From Nocardiopsis sp. MG754419 (GTDB lineage: Bacteria > Actinomycetota > Actinomycetes > Streptosporangiales > Streptosporangiaceae): 59,410 nucleotides of DNA. Shown piece by piece: positions 27,254-36,463 of the stretch. The translations under genes and the position numbers were made by a program. The stretch spans positions 1 through 59,410 of the forward strand of contig NZ_QOCZ01000012.1 in the NCBI RefSeq assembly GCF_018207095.1. Reading direction: 5' to 3'. Position 1 is the first letter of the stretch. Each line of letters starts with the position of its first letter. The notes beneath the pieces are model-generated. The model saw only the letters and a program-made list of their open reading frames with translations, ran no database searches and had not been told where the DNA came from.

Positions 27254-28411
27254 ATGCGCAACGGGCGTTCCAAGCTCGCCGTTCTGGCGGCCATCCCCCT
27301 GCTCGCTGCGGCGTGCAGCAACGGTGACGAGGACAGCGGCAGCGCCGCGACCACCGACACCGAGCTCAGCGCCTCGCTGACCGGTGCCGGGGCCAGCTTC
27401 CCCGACCCGCTCTTCCAGGACTGGATCTACAGCTACGGCAACGACGTCCAGCAGGGCGTGGACATCAATTACCAGAGCGTCGGCTCCGGCGCGGGCATCG
27501 AGCAGTTCCTGGAGCAGACCGTCGACTTCGGTTCCTCCGAGGAGTTCCTCGGTGAGGAGGAGCTCGCGGCCGCCGCCGACGCCCGCGGCTGCGAAGCGGT
27601 CCAGTTCCCCGTCGTGTTCGGCTCCGTGGTCATCGCGTTCAACAACCCCGACCTGGACGGTCTGGTCCTGGACGCGCAGACCATCGCCGACATCTACTCC
27701 ACCGAGATCACCTCGTTCGACGACCCGGCGATCGCGGAGCTCAACCCGGACCTGGACCTGCCCGACGACGAGATCGTCCCGGTCCACCGCTCCGACAGCT
27801 CCGGCACCACCGCGGTGTTCACCCACTACCTCACCACCGAGGTCGAGTCGTGGGCCGACGAGTACGGCGAGGGCAAGGAGCTCGACTGGGCCCCCGGCCT
27901 GGTCGGTGGCCAGCAGAACGACGGCGTCGCCCAGGGCATCAGCCAGAACCCCGGCGGCATCGGCTACGTGAACCAGTCCTTCGCCCAGGAGGCGGGCCTG
28001 TCCGTCGCCCAGGTCGTGAACGCCGACGGCACCCCGATCGAGCCGACGCTGGAGTCCACCATCGCCGCCTCCGAGGAGGCCGACGTTCCGGACAACTTCC
28101 AGTTCGCGATCGACGACATCGGTGGTGACGGTTACCCGATCGCCGGCACCAACTGGATCTTCACCTACACCTGCGGCTACGAGCAGGGAGCCGCCGACGC
28201 CATCATCGACTTCTGGACCTGGGCCCTGACCGACGAGGCCGCCCAGGACGTCGCCGGTGAGCTGGGCTACGCCCCGCTCGGCGACGAGCTGACCGACCGC
28301 GTCATCGCCGAGCTGGAGAAGACCAACTCGGAGAACGGCGACGCCGAGGGCGCAGAGGACGACGCCGAGGGTGACGACGCCGACGCCGAAGAGGGCGCCG
28401 ACGAGGAGTAA
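27254..28411 (+). CDS. pstS: Phosphate-binding lipoprotein PstS
   Basis: 385 residues; extracellular phosphate-binding component of the Pst importer. Lipoprotein signal MRNGRSKLAVLAAIPLLAAAC with the modified Cys at 21. Phosphate-binding family segments: LTGAGASFPDPLFQDW, QSVGSGAGIEQF, VDFGSSEEFL and RSDSSGTTAVFTHYL. The last 30 residues are a very acidic, repetitive tail (ED/AD-rich) after the fold ends, which is unusual. CAACGAGGAG lies upstream. A hairpin separates it from pstC. Confidence 0.96.
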   Translation: MRNGRSKLAVLAAIPLLAAACSNGDEDSGSAATTDTELSASLTGAGASFPDPLFQDWIYSYGNDVQQGVDINYQSVGSGAGIEQFLEQTVDFGSSEEFLGEEELAAAADARGCEAVQFPVVFGSVVIAFNNPDLDGLVLDAQTIADIYSTEITSFDDPAIAELNPDLDLPDDEIVPVHRSDSSGTTAVFTHYLTTEVESWADEYGEGKELDWAPGLVGGQQNDGVAQGISQNPGGIGYVNQSFAQEAGLSVAQVVNADGTPIEPTLESTIAASEEADVPDNFQFAIDDIGGDGYPIAGTNWIFTYTCGYEQGAADAIIDFWTWALTDEAAQDVAGELGYAPLGDELTDRVIAELEKTNSENGDAEGAEDDAEGDDADAEEGADEE

Positions 28412-28419
28412 CCCTCCGC

Positions 28420-28446
28420 GGGGCCGGAGCCCGAGGCTCCGGCCCC
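28420..28446 (+). terminator. Hairpin between pstS and pstC
   Basis: Perfect 11-bp stem (GGGGCCGGAGC / GCTCCGGCCCC), 5-nt loop, then CTTCGTCTTCC. Such a partial terminator typically lets the binding protein be made in excess over the permease subunits. Confidence 0.7.
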
Positions 28447-28570
28447 TTCGTCTTCCCGACACGTCGGGGCCGGGACGCACGTTCCGGCCCCGCCCCCCAC
28501 ACCCCGGGGCGCGCAGGAACAGGGGTGAACCGCTCTCCGACTCCCACGAAAGCCATCAAGGAGAAGCACC

Positions 28571-29575
28571 ATGTCCACTCAGGCCCCCGAGGCCTCGGCC
28601 CCGGAGGAACCCCGGCGCGGGTCCCTCAGCTCGGGCAAGGGGCGGCTGGCCGACCCGATCTTCAGATGGGTCGTCGCGGCCTGCGGAACGATCGTGCTGA
28701 TCATCCTGGCCCTGATGGTGATCCGCACCACCTCCGAAGCCTGGCCCGTCTTCGTCAAGGAGGGCTTCTTCGGCTTCCTCACCGGCGAGGAGTGGACCAC
28801 CGGCAGCTCCCGTACCGAGATCACCGGTACCTACGGAGCCTGGCCGTTCATCTACGGCACCCTGGTCACCTCGGCCATCGCCATCGTGATCGCGCTGCCG
28901 CTGGCGATCATGGTCGCCTTCTACATCACGCACCTCGCCCCGCGCCGCCTGGCCAAGCCGCTCTCCTACACGGTGGAGCTGCTCGCCGCGGTGCCCAGCG
29001 TCATCTTCGGCCTGTGGGGCCTGCACTGGTTCCTGCCGAACGTGCTGCGCCCCTTCTTCGAGGTGCTCGAAAGCGTCCTCGGCTGGTTCTTCCTCTTCGA
29101 GGGCCCCATCCGCGGCGTCGGCTACCTGGCCGCCGGGATCGTCCTGGCCATCATGATCCTGCCGATCATGACCGCCATCATCCGCGAGGTCATCGCGGTG
29201 CACCCGATCGACCAGCGCATGGCCGCCTACGCCCTGGGATCCACCCGGTGGGAGGTCCTGCGCAAGGTGGTGCTGCCCGCCAGCTTCTCCGGCATCGTGG
29301 CCGCCGCCATGCTGGGTCTGGGCCGCGCACTCGGCGAGACCATCGCGGTCCTGATGCTCATCGGTGGCTCCCAGTCCTGGGGGACGAGCCTGTTCGGCAC
29401 CGGCAGCAGCATGGCCTCGCACATCGCCGCGACCTTCGGTGAGGCCGGCCCCGAGGCCAGGACCGCCCTGATGGCCATCGGTGTCGCCCTGTTCCTGGTC
29501 ACGATGATCGTCAACATCCTCGCCCGCGTCATCGTCTGGCGCCTGGGGCGCATGACGGGAGACGCCGCCGTATGA
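28571..29575 (+). CDS. pstC: Phosphate ABC transporter permease PstC
   Basis: 334 residues with six to seven membrane helices; one of the two permease subunits. Family features: FLTGEEWTTGS after the first helix, ELLAAVPSVIFGLWGLHW, and the EAA loop ALGSTRWEVLRKVVLPAS followed by LGRALGETIAVLMLIG. AAGGAGAAGC precedes the ATG. Its stop overlaps the pstA start by 4 nt (ATGA). Confidence 0.96.
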   Translation: MSTQAPEASAPEEPRRGSLSSGKGRLADPIFRWVVAACGTIVLIILALMVIRTTSEAWPVFVKEGFFGFLTGEEWTTGSSRTEITGTYGAWPFIYGTLVTSAIAIVIALPLAIMVAFYITHLAPRRLAKPLSYTVELLAAVPSVIFGLWGLHWFLPNVLRPFFEVLESVLGWFFLFEGPIRGVGYLAAGIVLAIMILPIMTAIIREVIAVHPIDQRMAAYALGSTRWEVLRKVVLPASFSGIVAAAMLGLGRALGETIAVLMLIGGSQSWGTSLFGTGSSMASHIAATFGEAGPEARTALMAIGVALFLVTMIVNILARVIVWRLGRMTGDAAV

Positions 29576-30480
29576 GCACCATGACCTCGACTCCACCGCG
29601 CAAGCACGTTCCGCTGAGTCAGCGCCCCCCGGGTTCGGGCTTCCGACGCTTCAAGGACCGCACCGCCACCGTGGCCCTGACCATCGCGATGATCCTCGCG
29701 ATGATCCCGCTGGCGCTCATCATCTTCGAGGTGACCCGTCGCGGCATCGGCGTGGTCAACCTGGACTTCATCACCCAGACCGAGCCCCCGCCCCGGCGTG
29801 ACGGCGGCGGCTACGCGGCCGGGTTCTTCGGGACCCTGTACATCATGGCGCTGTCCGTCCTGATGTCGATCCCGTTCGGCATCGCCACGGCGGTGTACAT
29901 CGTCGAGTACGGGCCCAACCGGATGACCTCGGCGATCCGCTTCTTCACCGACGTGATGACCGGTATCCCCTCGATCTTCGTGGGTCTGTTCGTGTACGGC
30001 CTGCTGGTGATCGGCTGGGGCGGTCTGGGCTTCGGTACGTTCGTCGGCGCCGTCGCCATCGCCGTGATGATGCTGCCCATCGTGACCAGGTCCGCGGAGG
30101 AGATGCTGCGGCTGGTCCCGAACGAGATGCGCAACGCCAGCTACGGCCTGGGCGCGCGCAAGTGGCAGACCATCGTGCACACGGTGCTGCCCGCGGCCGC
30201 GCCGGGCCTGACCACCGGTTCCATGCTGGCCATCGCCCGCGGTATCGGTGAGACCGCACCGCTGCTGCTCACCGCCTTCGGTTCGGGGCTCATCGTCACC
30301 GCCTTCCAGGGCAGCCCGCAGGGTGCCGTGCCGATGCAGCTGTACCGGGGCGCCGCCCAGCCCTTCGAGGCCGGTATCGACCGGGCCTGGGGCGCGGCGC
30401 TGTGCCTGTTCGTGCTGGTGCTGGCGTTCACGCTCGTCGCGCGTTGGGTCGGCTCCAAGGCCTCGACCAACAACCACTGA
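29572..30480 (+). CDS. pstA: Phosphate ABC transporter permease PstA
   Basis: 302 residues, six membrane helices; second permease subunit, pairing with PstC. Recognisable segments: the helix-4 region TGIPSIFVGLFVYG, the EAA loop GLGARKWQTIVHTVLPAAAP, and IARGIGETAPLLLTAFG. Coupled to pstC by a 4-nt overlap. No phoU follows; the operon ends at a hairpin. Confidence 0.96.
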   Translation: MSTMTSTPPRKHVPLSQRPPGSGFRRFKDRTATVALTIAMILAMIPLALIIFEVTRRGIGVVNLDFITQTEPPPRRDGGGYAAGFFGTLYIMALSVLMSIPFGIATAVYIVEYGPNRMTSAIRFFTDVMTGIPSIFVGLFVYGLLVIGWGGLGFGTFVGAVAIAVMMLPIVTRSAEEMLRLVPNEMRNASYGLGARKWQTIVHTVLPAAAPGLTTGSMLAIARGIGETAPLLLTAFGSGLIVTAFQGSPQGAVPMQLYRGAAQPFEAGIDRAWGAALCLFVLVLAFTLVARWVGSKASTNNH

Positions 30481-30498
30481 GCCACCGCGTGTCCGTAC

Positions 30499-30528
30499 GG
30501 GGCCGTGTTCCTTCGGGAGCACGGCCCC
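30499..30528 (+). terminator. Terminator of the pst operon
   Basis: GGGGCCGTG / CACGGCCCC with an inner TCC-ttcg-GGA, 18 bp after pstA. Confidence 0.75.
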
Positions 30529-30606
30529 GACCGCCTTTCCAGGCCCGACGGGCGACGGTAGCCTTGCGCGAACCCTCGACCCGAGACGATCCGGAGTGTG
30601 ACCCCG

Positions 30607-30825
30607 ATGCCCGAGACCACCGAGTACGCCGCCACCTTCGCCCTGGTGGACGCCGACGGCGACGGCCTCATCTCCGCCGAGGAGCTGGCCTCCCTGATGC
30701 GCAACCTGGGTGACGAGACCACCGACGAGCAGGCCGCCGAGGTGGTCCGGGCGATGGACGCCGACGGCGACCGGCGCATCTCGCTGGAGGAGTTCGCCCG
30801 CTACATGTCGCGGCACCAGGGCTGA
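30607..30825 (+). CDS. Small EF-hand calcium-binding protein
   Basis: 72 residues from ATG 30607 (an alternative GTG at 30598 has no room for a ribosome site). Two canonical 12-residue EF-hand loops, DADGDGLISAEE (about 14-25) and DADGDRRISLEE (about 50-61), have all the acidic ligand positions filled, so calcium binding is likely. It resembles half-calmodulin proteins of actinomycetes (CabB/CabD-like). Soluble, with no signal. It has its own short promoter region after the pst terminator. Confidence 0.88.
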   Translation: MPETTEYAATFALVDADGDGLISAEELASLMRNLGDETTDEQAAEVVRAMDADGDRRISLEEFARYMSRHQG

Positions 30826-30943
30826 GGTCGGGGCGGGACCCGCGCCGTCCCGCGCGGATGGACCGGTCGGCACGGCCGCGCCGCACCGGGCTCACGGCCC
30901 ACCGGATCCTCGATGGCGCCCGTGGCGGGTGCGGCGACGACGA

Positions 30944-30971
30944 GGCCCCCGGCGTGTACACGCCGGGGGCC
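30944..30971. terminator. Bidirectional terminator
   Basis: Perfect 28-bp palindrome (14-bp arms, GGCCCCCGGCGTGT and complement) between the EF-hand gene and the convergent metallo-beta-lactamase-like gene. Confidence 0.7.
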
Positions 30972-31043
30972 GGCGCCCGGTCAGGAGACACCGAGCGCGG
31001 GGAAGGGGACCCGCCCGGGGAGGGAAGGGGCGGCTCCCATGGT

Positions 31044-31889
31044 CTACCGGTGGAACTCCTCGCGCTCGGCGACGAGGCGACGCACCCCCGCGGCCACCGC
31101 CTCGGGGTCGGGCCGTTCGCCCGAGACCTCGGCCAGCGCCGCGTGCAGGTTCACCAGGTGCCGTTCGGGTGCGACCCGCCAGCGGTCGAACAGCCCCGAC
31201 CGCAGGGCCTGGTGCAGCGCCGACCGGGCGGTGGCCCCGGCCTCGCGAGCCCGTGTCGCCGCCTGCCGGAGCGCTTCCAGATAGGCCAGACGGTGGGCGA
31301 CCGCCCGCTCGACGTCGGCCCCGGAGATGAGCATGCCGTGGCTGCCGACGACCTGATCGGGATCGCACGCCCGGATCCACTCCAGCGCCTGCCGCGCGTG
31401 GGTGGGCGCGAGCCCCCACAGCTCCGGCGCCACCGGGGCCAACAGGTCTCCGGCCAACACGATCCGGTCCTGTTCGTCCCGGACGAGCATCCGTTCCGGG
31501 CCGGCGGCGTGCATGGTGACCCCGGGCAGGCCCGGGAGCGGGGCGTGGTGAGTGGCCACACGTGAGGGACCGGAGGTGGCCGGCGCGATCCGCCCGGCGT
31601 GGCCGCGCTCGGCGTGCTCGGGAGTGCGCTCGGAGGCCCCGTGGTCCCGGCCCAGCCACACCATGCGGCGCAGCACCAGTTCGGGTGCGGCCACGGCGAC
31701 CTCGGCCAGGAGCGCCTCGGTGGCCTCCATGGTCATTCCGTGGTCGACCACGGTCAGTTCGGCGCCGCGGCCGATGAGGAGGCTGGCCCCCGGAGTCGAC
31801 GTCCACCGCGTGGTCCACACGCGTCCGCTGAGGCGGGTCAGGGTGGCGGCCCCGGGGTCGTGGCCGGTACGGGTGAGCGTCGCTTCCAT
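31044..31889 (-). CDS. Metallo-beta-lactamase-fold protein lacking the HxHxDH motif
   Basis: 281 residues. The fold is suggested by the order of segments: SLLIGRGAELTVVDHGM, a loop ending WLGRDHGASE at residues 79-86 where HxHxDH is expected, AGDLLAP near 146 (metal-ligand Asp region), VVGSHGML with His184 (GHG-like), and a helical C-terminus. Only the final Asp-His (D82, H83) of the metal-binding motif remains, so a normal dinuclear zinc hydrolase is unlikely. Function unknown. Next to and oriented with a LysR gene. Confidence 0.65.
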   Translation of the reverse strand: MEATLTRTGHDPGAATLTRLSGRVWTTRWTSTPGASLLIGRGAELTVVDHGMTMEATEALLAEVAVAAPELVLRRMVWLGRDHGASERTPEHAERGHAGRIAPATSGPSRVATHHAPLPGLPGVTMHAAGPERMLVRDEQDRIVLAGDLLAPVAPELWGLAPTHARQALEWIRACDPDQVVGSHGMLISGADVERAVAHRLAYLEALRQAATRAREAGATARSALHQALRSGLFDRWRVAPERHLVNLHAALAEVSGERPDPEAVAAGVRRLVAEREEFHR

Positions 31890-32046
31890 CCTGCCTACCT
31901 CCTGATCCGTGCGGGCGTCACGGCCGCCCGAGTCGGACAGGAGTCCGGGCGACCACCCTCAGGTGATCACGGCAGGCCCCCGTATGGGGTGCACAATTCG
32001 CAACGCCGACCCCTTGACAACGGGGTGATGATGCGTTCACGGCAGG

Positions 32047-32949
32047 TCACAACTCGTGGAGGGCGTCCAGGTTGTTGTGGCACAGCACCGCGAGTTCGTA
32101 CAGGGCCTCCAGTGCCGGCGGCACCGAGTCGCCCGCACGGATGGCCACGCCCAGCTTGACCTCGCGACCGGCGAGCGGCACGAACCGGGTGTGCGCGGTC
32201 TCGAAGGCACCTTGGGCGAACATCGTGTGGAGCGCGACGTTGCCGGTCACCTCCACCGCCGCGCCGACCTGCTCCGGGGTCTCCAGGATGGTGGAGCGGG
32301 AGGCCCCATGGACGGGGACGTCGTCCATCCACCGCGCGTAGCGCGATCCCCCGGGGTCGGCGTAGAGCCACTCGGCGTCGGCCACGTCGTTGGGGCTCAG
32401 CCATTCGGCGTCGGCCAGCTCGGAACTGCGCGGGACCACCACGGCCCTTGAGGAGGTGGTCGTGGTGTGGGTCCGGTAGCCGAGTTCGGCCACCTCGTCC
32501 CCCAGGAGTTGGCAGAACGCGATGTCGGCCGAGGCGAGCGGGTCCGACAGGCTGTGCGAGTCGACCGGCACGTGCGCCAGACGCACCTGGGGCCAGCGGG
32601 CACGCCACTCCTCCAGGATGGCCGGCCCCGTGTCCGCGAGCGCCGCGCCCAGGACGGCCACCCGGATCAGCTCGGTGCCGGCCTCCTCGTCCCCGTAGGC
32701 GGCCACCGAGTCGAAGCGGCGGCGGGCGCTCTCGCCCCAGGAGAGGTAGCGTCGCCCGAGCTCGGTGATCTGGGGAGCACGCCCCTTACCGCCGCGGTCC
32801 ACGATGCGTCCCTGCACAAGAGCCTCCAGGCTACTGATCTTGCGACTGGCGGCGGCCGGGCTGAGGTAGACCGCCGCGGCCGCCTCACTGATGCTGTCGC
32901 ACACGCTGATGGCGCGTACGAGGTCGATGGTGGTGGAGTCGATCGACAC
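32047..32949 (-). CDS. LysR-family transcriptional regulator
   Basis: 300 residues, full length. The N-terminal helix-turn-helix is at about 15-60 (SISEAAAAVYLSPAAASRKISSLE), followed by the linker helix and a periplasmic-binding-like effector domain from about 90. Alanine richness in the recognition helix is unusual but the pattern is standard. LysR proteins often control a neighbouring gene; the nearest is the metallo-beta-lactamase-like gene 157 bp downstream on the same strand. Effector unknown. Confidence 0.9.
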   Translation of the reverse strand: MSIDSTTIDLVRAISVCDSISEAAAAVYLSPAAASRKISSLEALVQGRIVDRGGKGRAPQITELGRRYLSWGESARRRFDSVAAYGDEEAGTELIRVAVLGAALADTGPAILEEWRARWPQVRLAHVPVDSHSLSDPLASADIAFCQLLGDEVAELGYRTHTTTTSSRAVVVPRSSELADAEWLSPNDVADAEWLYADPGGSRYARWMDDVPVHGASRSTILETPEQVGAAVEVTGNVALHTMFAQGAFETAHTRFVPLAGREVKLGVAIRAGDSVPPALEALYELAVLCHNNLDALHEL

Positions 32950-33129
32950 AGCGGGGCCTCCCAGGGGATCGAGATGTCCCGGGGACGGTACGTGGTCGCA
33001 CCACCGCGCCGAGCCAATCCCCGGTCAAGGATTGCTCTGGTTTTCCCACTTTCCCCCTACCCACCGACGCGCGGCTCGAACAGCCACGCGGACCGGAGGG
33101 TCGGTCCCGGCGGTGGGCGCGACACGACG

Positions 33130-33160
33130 GTGGCCTCGGTGCGGTGCGCACCGAGGCCAC
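33130..33160 (-). terminator. Terminator of the spermidine synthase-like gene
   Basis: Perfect 14-bp stem (GTGGCCTCGGTGCG and its complement) with a 3-nt loop, 38 bp beyond the stop. Confidence 0.75.
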
Positions 33161-33198
33161 GATCGGCGCACGTCGAGGCGCCGATCCCCGCGCAGGTC

Positions 33199-33909
33199 CT
33201 AGAGAGGACGCGAGGCGAGGTAGACGGTGTCCGGGACGCCTCGGGCGACCACGACCTCCACGACCTCGACCTCGGCGAAACGGCCGCGGAGCAGCTCCTC
33301 GAAGCTGTCGACGGCGTTGGCGCTCCAGAACGACAGGACCCCGCCGGGGGCCAGGAGCCGGGTGAGTCGCTCCAGGCCCGCCGCCTCGTACAGGCGGTTG
33401 TTGTTCTCCACGACGGTCCAGTCCGGACCGTTGTCGGTGTCCAGGCAGATGACGTCGTAGCGGTCGGGCGCCTCCCGTGCGGAGGCCTCCGCCAGCCAGG
33501 CGACGATGTCGGCGTTGTACACCCGACAACGCGGGTCACGGTGGACGAAGTCGGCGGCCTCACCGAGTTCGTCGTCGTGCCAGGCGATCACCTGCGGTTC
33601 CAACTCCACGACGTCCACGCGTGAGACCCGGGGGTGGTCCAGCGCCTCGCGGGCGGAGAAGCCCACGCCCAGACCGCCGATCAGCACCCGTGCGTGGGAA
33701 CGCCCCTGGGGCAGGGTGCTCAGGCTCGCGCGGACCATCTCCCGTTCCGAGGTCCCGTCACGGGTGTCCATGAGGAAGACCCCGTTGGAGTAGATCTCGT
33801 AGTGCGCGCCCACACGGCGCAGCACCAGATCGCCACCGGTCTCTCCGGTCACGCGGGCCACGGTGACCGTCTCCTCTTGGGGGGCGAGGTGTCGCGTTCG
33901 CTGGTTCAT
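33199..33909 (-). CDS. Spermidine synthase-like protein
   Basis: 236 residues, soluble. The Rossmann-type methyltransferase/spermidine synthase domain carries VLIGGLGVGFSAREAL (dcSAM/SAM loop), VDVVELEPQVIAWH with the ribose-binding Glu, and YDVICLDTDNGPDW, where spermidine synthase would have its aspartate gate. It is shorter than SpeE and lacks the N-terminal strand domain. Actinobacteria have many such proteins whose product is not proven to be spermidine. No speD or agmatinase nearby. Confidence 0.8.
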   Translation of the reverse strand: MNQRTRHLAPQEETVTVARVTGETGGDLVLRRVGAHYEIYSNGVFLMDTRDGTSEREMVRASLSTLPQGRSHARVLIGGLGVGFSAREALDHPRVSRVDVVELEPQVIAWHDDELGEAADFVHRDPRCRVYNADIVAWLAEASAREAPDRYDVICLDTDNGPDWTVVENNNRLYEAAGLERLTRLLAPGGVLSFWSANAVDSFEELLRGRFAEVEVVEVVVARGVPDTVYLASRPL

Positions 33910-34022
33910 GGCCCCATTGTGCCCGCGGCGGCCCCGCCGTGGGCGCGTTGCGGGGCGATGCCCGCCCCGATTCTTACCGGCGAGTAGGTTGGGGCGTGGC
34001 GCGAAGAGAGAGGAGTGAGTTC

Positions 34023-34430
34023 ATGGGTTCCCTTCTGAACCGGCTGCGCGGGGTGGCCCCACGTGCCCTCGGAGGCGCGTTCCTCGCCTCGGGGGTGCTG
34101 CACTTCGCCGCGCCCCGCCCCTTCGAGGCGATCATGCCGCGTCGGCTGCCGGCCCACCGTGCGTTCGTCTACGGGAGCGGCGCGGTCGAACTGGCCTGCG
34201 GGATCGGTCTGCTGACCCGACAGAGGTGGGCCGGGCCCGCCTCTGCCGCGCTGTTGCTGGCCGTGTGGCCTGCCAACGTACAGATGGCGCTGGACTCGGG
34301 TTCGGGGCGGCTTCCCGGTCCGGCCGACAACAGGTGCCTCGCGTGGGCACGCGTCCCCTTGCAGATCCCCCTGATCTGGGCCGCCCTCCAGTCCGAACCG
34401 CGGGCCTGCGGCGAGCACCGACGCTCCTAG
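34023..34430 (+). CDS. DoxX-like membrane protein
   Basis: 135 residues from ATG 34023 with GAGAGGAGTG upstream. Four hydrophobic segments, with LGGAFLASGVLHFAAPRPFEAIMP and the GAVELACGIGLL turn typical of DoxX-like proteins. The family is loosely linked to quinone/redox partners at the membrane; no specific role is evident. Its stop lies 10 bp from that of the convergent gene. Confidence 0.8.
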   Translation: MGSLLNRLRGVAPRALGGAFLASGVLHFAAPRPFEAIMPRRLPAHRAFVYGSGAVELACGIGLLTRQRWAGPASAALLLAVWPANVQMALDSGSGRLPGPADNRCLAWARVPLQIPLIWAALQSEPRACGEHRRS

Positions 34431-34440
34431 CGGGCCGGGG

Positions 34441-34953
34441 TCACGCGGCCGGGGTCGGATCGTCCTCCGTCGCGTGGCCCCGATGCGTCTCCATGGCGGC
34501 CAGGGCCCGCCGTCGAAGGACGGTGCTCTCGAAACACGTGTAGCCGGCGAGCAGCGAGGCGGGGACGGCCATGCCGAGCCCCAGGATCGGATCGTCGCCG
34601 AAGAGGGCGGCGGCGACCGCCATGACGAACAGGAACACGGTCGGTCCCCCGACGCCGCGTGGCTGCCAGGGGTTGAACGTGTACCAGTAGTGCTCCCAGG
34701 CCAGCAGGTACACCAACCGGCCCGGCCCCGGGTCCTCCACCCGTTCCCGCCGGCGGATCGCGGCGGCGGCCCGACGTCGGCGTGCGGAGAAGTACGGTGC
34801 CCGGTCGATGAGCCGGTCCCGGAACTCCTGGCCTCGCGCGTACCCGCCGTCCGGTCGGGACCGCAGCACCATGCTGGTGATGATCAGACCGCCGGTCACC
34901 AGGATGAAGATCCAGGTGGCCCAAGGGAACAGCGTGTCGTCAGGGAGGGTCAC
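34441..34953 (-). CDS. Putative membrane protein
   Basis: 170 residues from GTG 34953 (MTLPDDTLFPWATWIF), with GGAG 6 nt upstream. One N-terminal hydrophobic segment, a basic middle (SARRRRAAAAIRRRE), a WEHYWYTFNPWQPRG motif, then two more hydrophobic segments and an acidic tail. I do not recognise the family. Codon bias supports coding. Confidence 0.6.
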   Translation of the reverse strand: MTLPDDTLFPWATWIFILVTGGLIITSMVLRSRPDGGYARGQEFRDRLIDRAPYFSARRRRAAAAIRRRERVEDPGPGRLVYLLAWEHYWYTFNPWQPRGVGGPTVFLFVMAVAAALFGDDPILGLGMAVPASLLAGYTCFESTVLRRRALAAMETHRGHATEDDPTPAA

Positions 34954-35066
34954 CGGGACTCCGATCCGTCGGGGGCGGGAGCGGAGGTGATTCCCCGGAG
35001 CTATCCGTCGAACCCCGCGGGATGACGACACTCCGGCACGGGGCGCACGCGCGACCGCGCCGGAAC

Positions 35067-35103
35067 GCACCGGCCGGTCCGGGTTCGCGGGCCGGCCGGT
35101 GCG
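35067..35103 (-). terminator. Terminator of hisE-hisG
   Basis: 12-bp stem (CGCACCGGCCGG / CCGGCCGGTGCG), 6 bp beyond the hisG stop on the minus strand. Confidence 0.75.
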
Positions 35104-35109
35104 CCGGTC

Positions 35110-35964
35110 CTACAGGCGGCAGGCGTAGATGTCGGTGACCAGGATGGCGCGGGCGCCGAGCTGCCAGAGGTCGTCCATGATGCGCTGGGCCTCCTTGCGC
35201 GGCACCATCGAACGCACGGCGACCCAGCCCTCACGGTGCAGGGGGGAGACGGTCGGCCCCTCCATGCCCGGGGTGAGCGCGACCGCCGACTCCAGGTTCT
35301 CGGCGTGCACGTCGTAGTCCATCATCACGTAGTCACGGGCGACCAGGACACCGCGCAACCGGCGCAGCAGCTGCTCGATCTGCGGGTCCTCCGGGGCGTC
35401 CGTGGGTCGGATGACGACGGCCTCGGAGACCAGGATGGGGTCGCCGAAGGTCTCCATCCCGGCGTTGCGCAGCGTGGTGCCGGTGGAGACCACGTCGGCC
35501 ACCGCGTCGGCCACGCCCAACTGCACGGAGCTCTCCACGGCGCCGTCGAGGTGGATGACGCGCGCGTCCACGCCCTGCGACTCCAGGTAGGAGCGGAGCA
35601 GGCCGTCGAAGGAGGTGGCGACGCGCTTGCCGTGGAGGTCGGCGACGGTCATGCCGGCACCGCCGGGGGCGGCGAAGCGGAAGGTGGAGCCGCCGAAGCC
35701 GAGGGCGAGGACCTCGTCGACGGGGGCGCCGGAGTCCCTCAGCATGTCGCGGCCGGTGATCCCGGCCTTGAGGATGCCCTCACCGACGTAGACGGCGATG
35801 TCCTTGGGCCTGAGGAAGAAGAACTCGGTGTTGTTGTCCGGGTCGACCAGCACGAGGTCGCGGCTGCTCTTGCGCTGCCGGTACCCGGCCTCGGTGAGCA
35901 TCTGGACGGCGGGTTCGGAGAGCTGCCCCTTGTTGGGCACGGCGATTCTGAGCATGTCGGGCAT
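35110..35964 (-). CDS. hisG: ATP phosphoribosyltransferase HisG
   Basis: First committed step of histidine synthesis: ATP plus PRPP to phosphoribosyl-ATP. 284 residues, so the long form, with a C-terminal regulatory (ACT-like) domain from about residue 210 that binds histidine; it does not need HisZ. Segments: [35 protein letters not shown], and the PRPP loop [14 protein letters not shown]. Downstream of hisE on the same strand with a 93-bp gap. Confidence 0.96.
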   Translation of the reverse strand: MPDMLRIAVPNKGQLSEPAVQMLTEAGYRQRKSSRDLVLVDPDNNTEFFFLRPKDIAVYVGEGILKAGITGRDMLRDSGAPVDEVLALGFGGSTFRFAAPGGAGMTVADLHGKRVATSFDGLLRSYLESQGVDARVIHLDGAVESSVQLGVADAVADVVSTGTTLRNAGMETFGDPILVSEAVVIRPTDAPEDPQIEQLLRRLRGVLVARDYVMMDYDVHAENLESAVALTPGMEGPTVSPLHREGWVAVRSMVPRKEAQRIMDDLWQLGARAILVTDIYACRL

Positions 35965-36057
35965 GACGTGGGTTCCTTGAGTCGCTCTGGGATGTTCCGG
36001 GGACGTCCGGTGGGCCGGTGCACGCTCGCGCCCCGGGAGGGCGCGGTGCGTGACGGC

Positions 36058-36321
36058 CTACAGATGCTTGTAGACGTCCTCGAGCCGCAGGCCACGGGCC
36101 AGCATCAGAACCTGGAGGTGGTAAAGGAGCTGCGAGATCTCTTCGGCGGCCTCGTCGTCCGACTGGTACTCGGCGGCCATCCAGACCTCGGCGGCCTCCT
36201 CGACGACCTTCTTGCCGATGGCATGGACGCCGGCGTCGAGTTGGGCGACGGTCCCGGACCCCTCAGGGCGGGAGCGTGCCTTCTCGGACAGCTCGGCGAA
36301 CAGCTCTTCGAAGGTCTTCAT
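36058..36321 (-). CDS. hisE: Phosphoribosyl-ATP diphosphatase HisE
   Basis: Second step of histidine synthesis; hydrolyses phosphoribosyl-ATP to the monophosphate. 87 residues, all-alpha MazG-like fold, with the metal-binding [14 protein letters not shown] segment and the helix [14 protein letters not shown]. Stand-alone HisE, so HisI must be elsewhere. GAAAGAGACC precedes the ATG. Forms a transcript with hisG, the usual actinobacterial pairing. Confidence 0.96.
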   Translation of the reverse strand: MKTFEELFAELSEKARSRPEGSGTVAQLDAGVHAIGKKVVEEAAEVWMAAEYQSDDEAAEEISQLLYHLQVLMLARGLRLEDVYKHL

Positions 36322-36463
36322 GGTCTCTTTCCTCGACCGACAGTGCGCTACCAGGGTAGGCGCATCGGCCCCCCGGCGAGCAACCGGGGAGGAGAAGTCT
36401 CACCATGTGAGAGCGGCCGGTGGCACGGATCACCCGGAGTCGGACACGGCGCGTCGGGCGCGG

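Noticed and set aside
31981-32046. A TTGACA promoter reading plus-strand from 32014
   Set aside because: No -10 at suitable spacing and no plus-strand gene follows; the sequence lies between minus-strand genes.
33199-33909. A polyamine biosynthesis locus
   Set aside because: Only a spermidine synthase-like protein is present; no decarboxylase or agmatinase partner, so the pathway is not supported.
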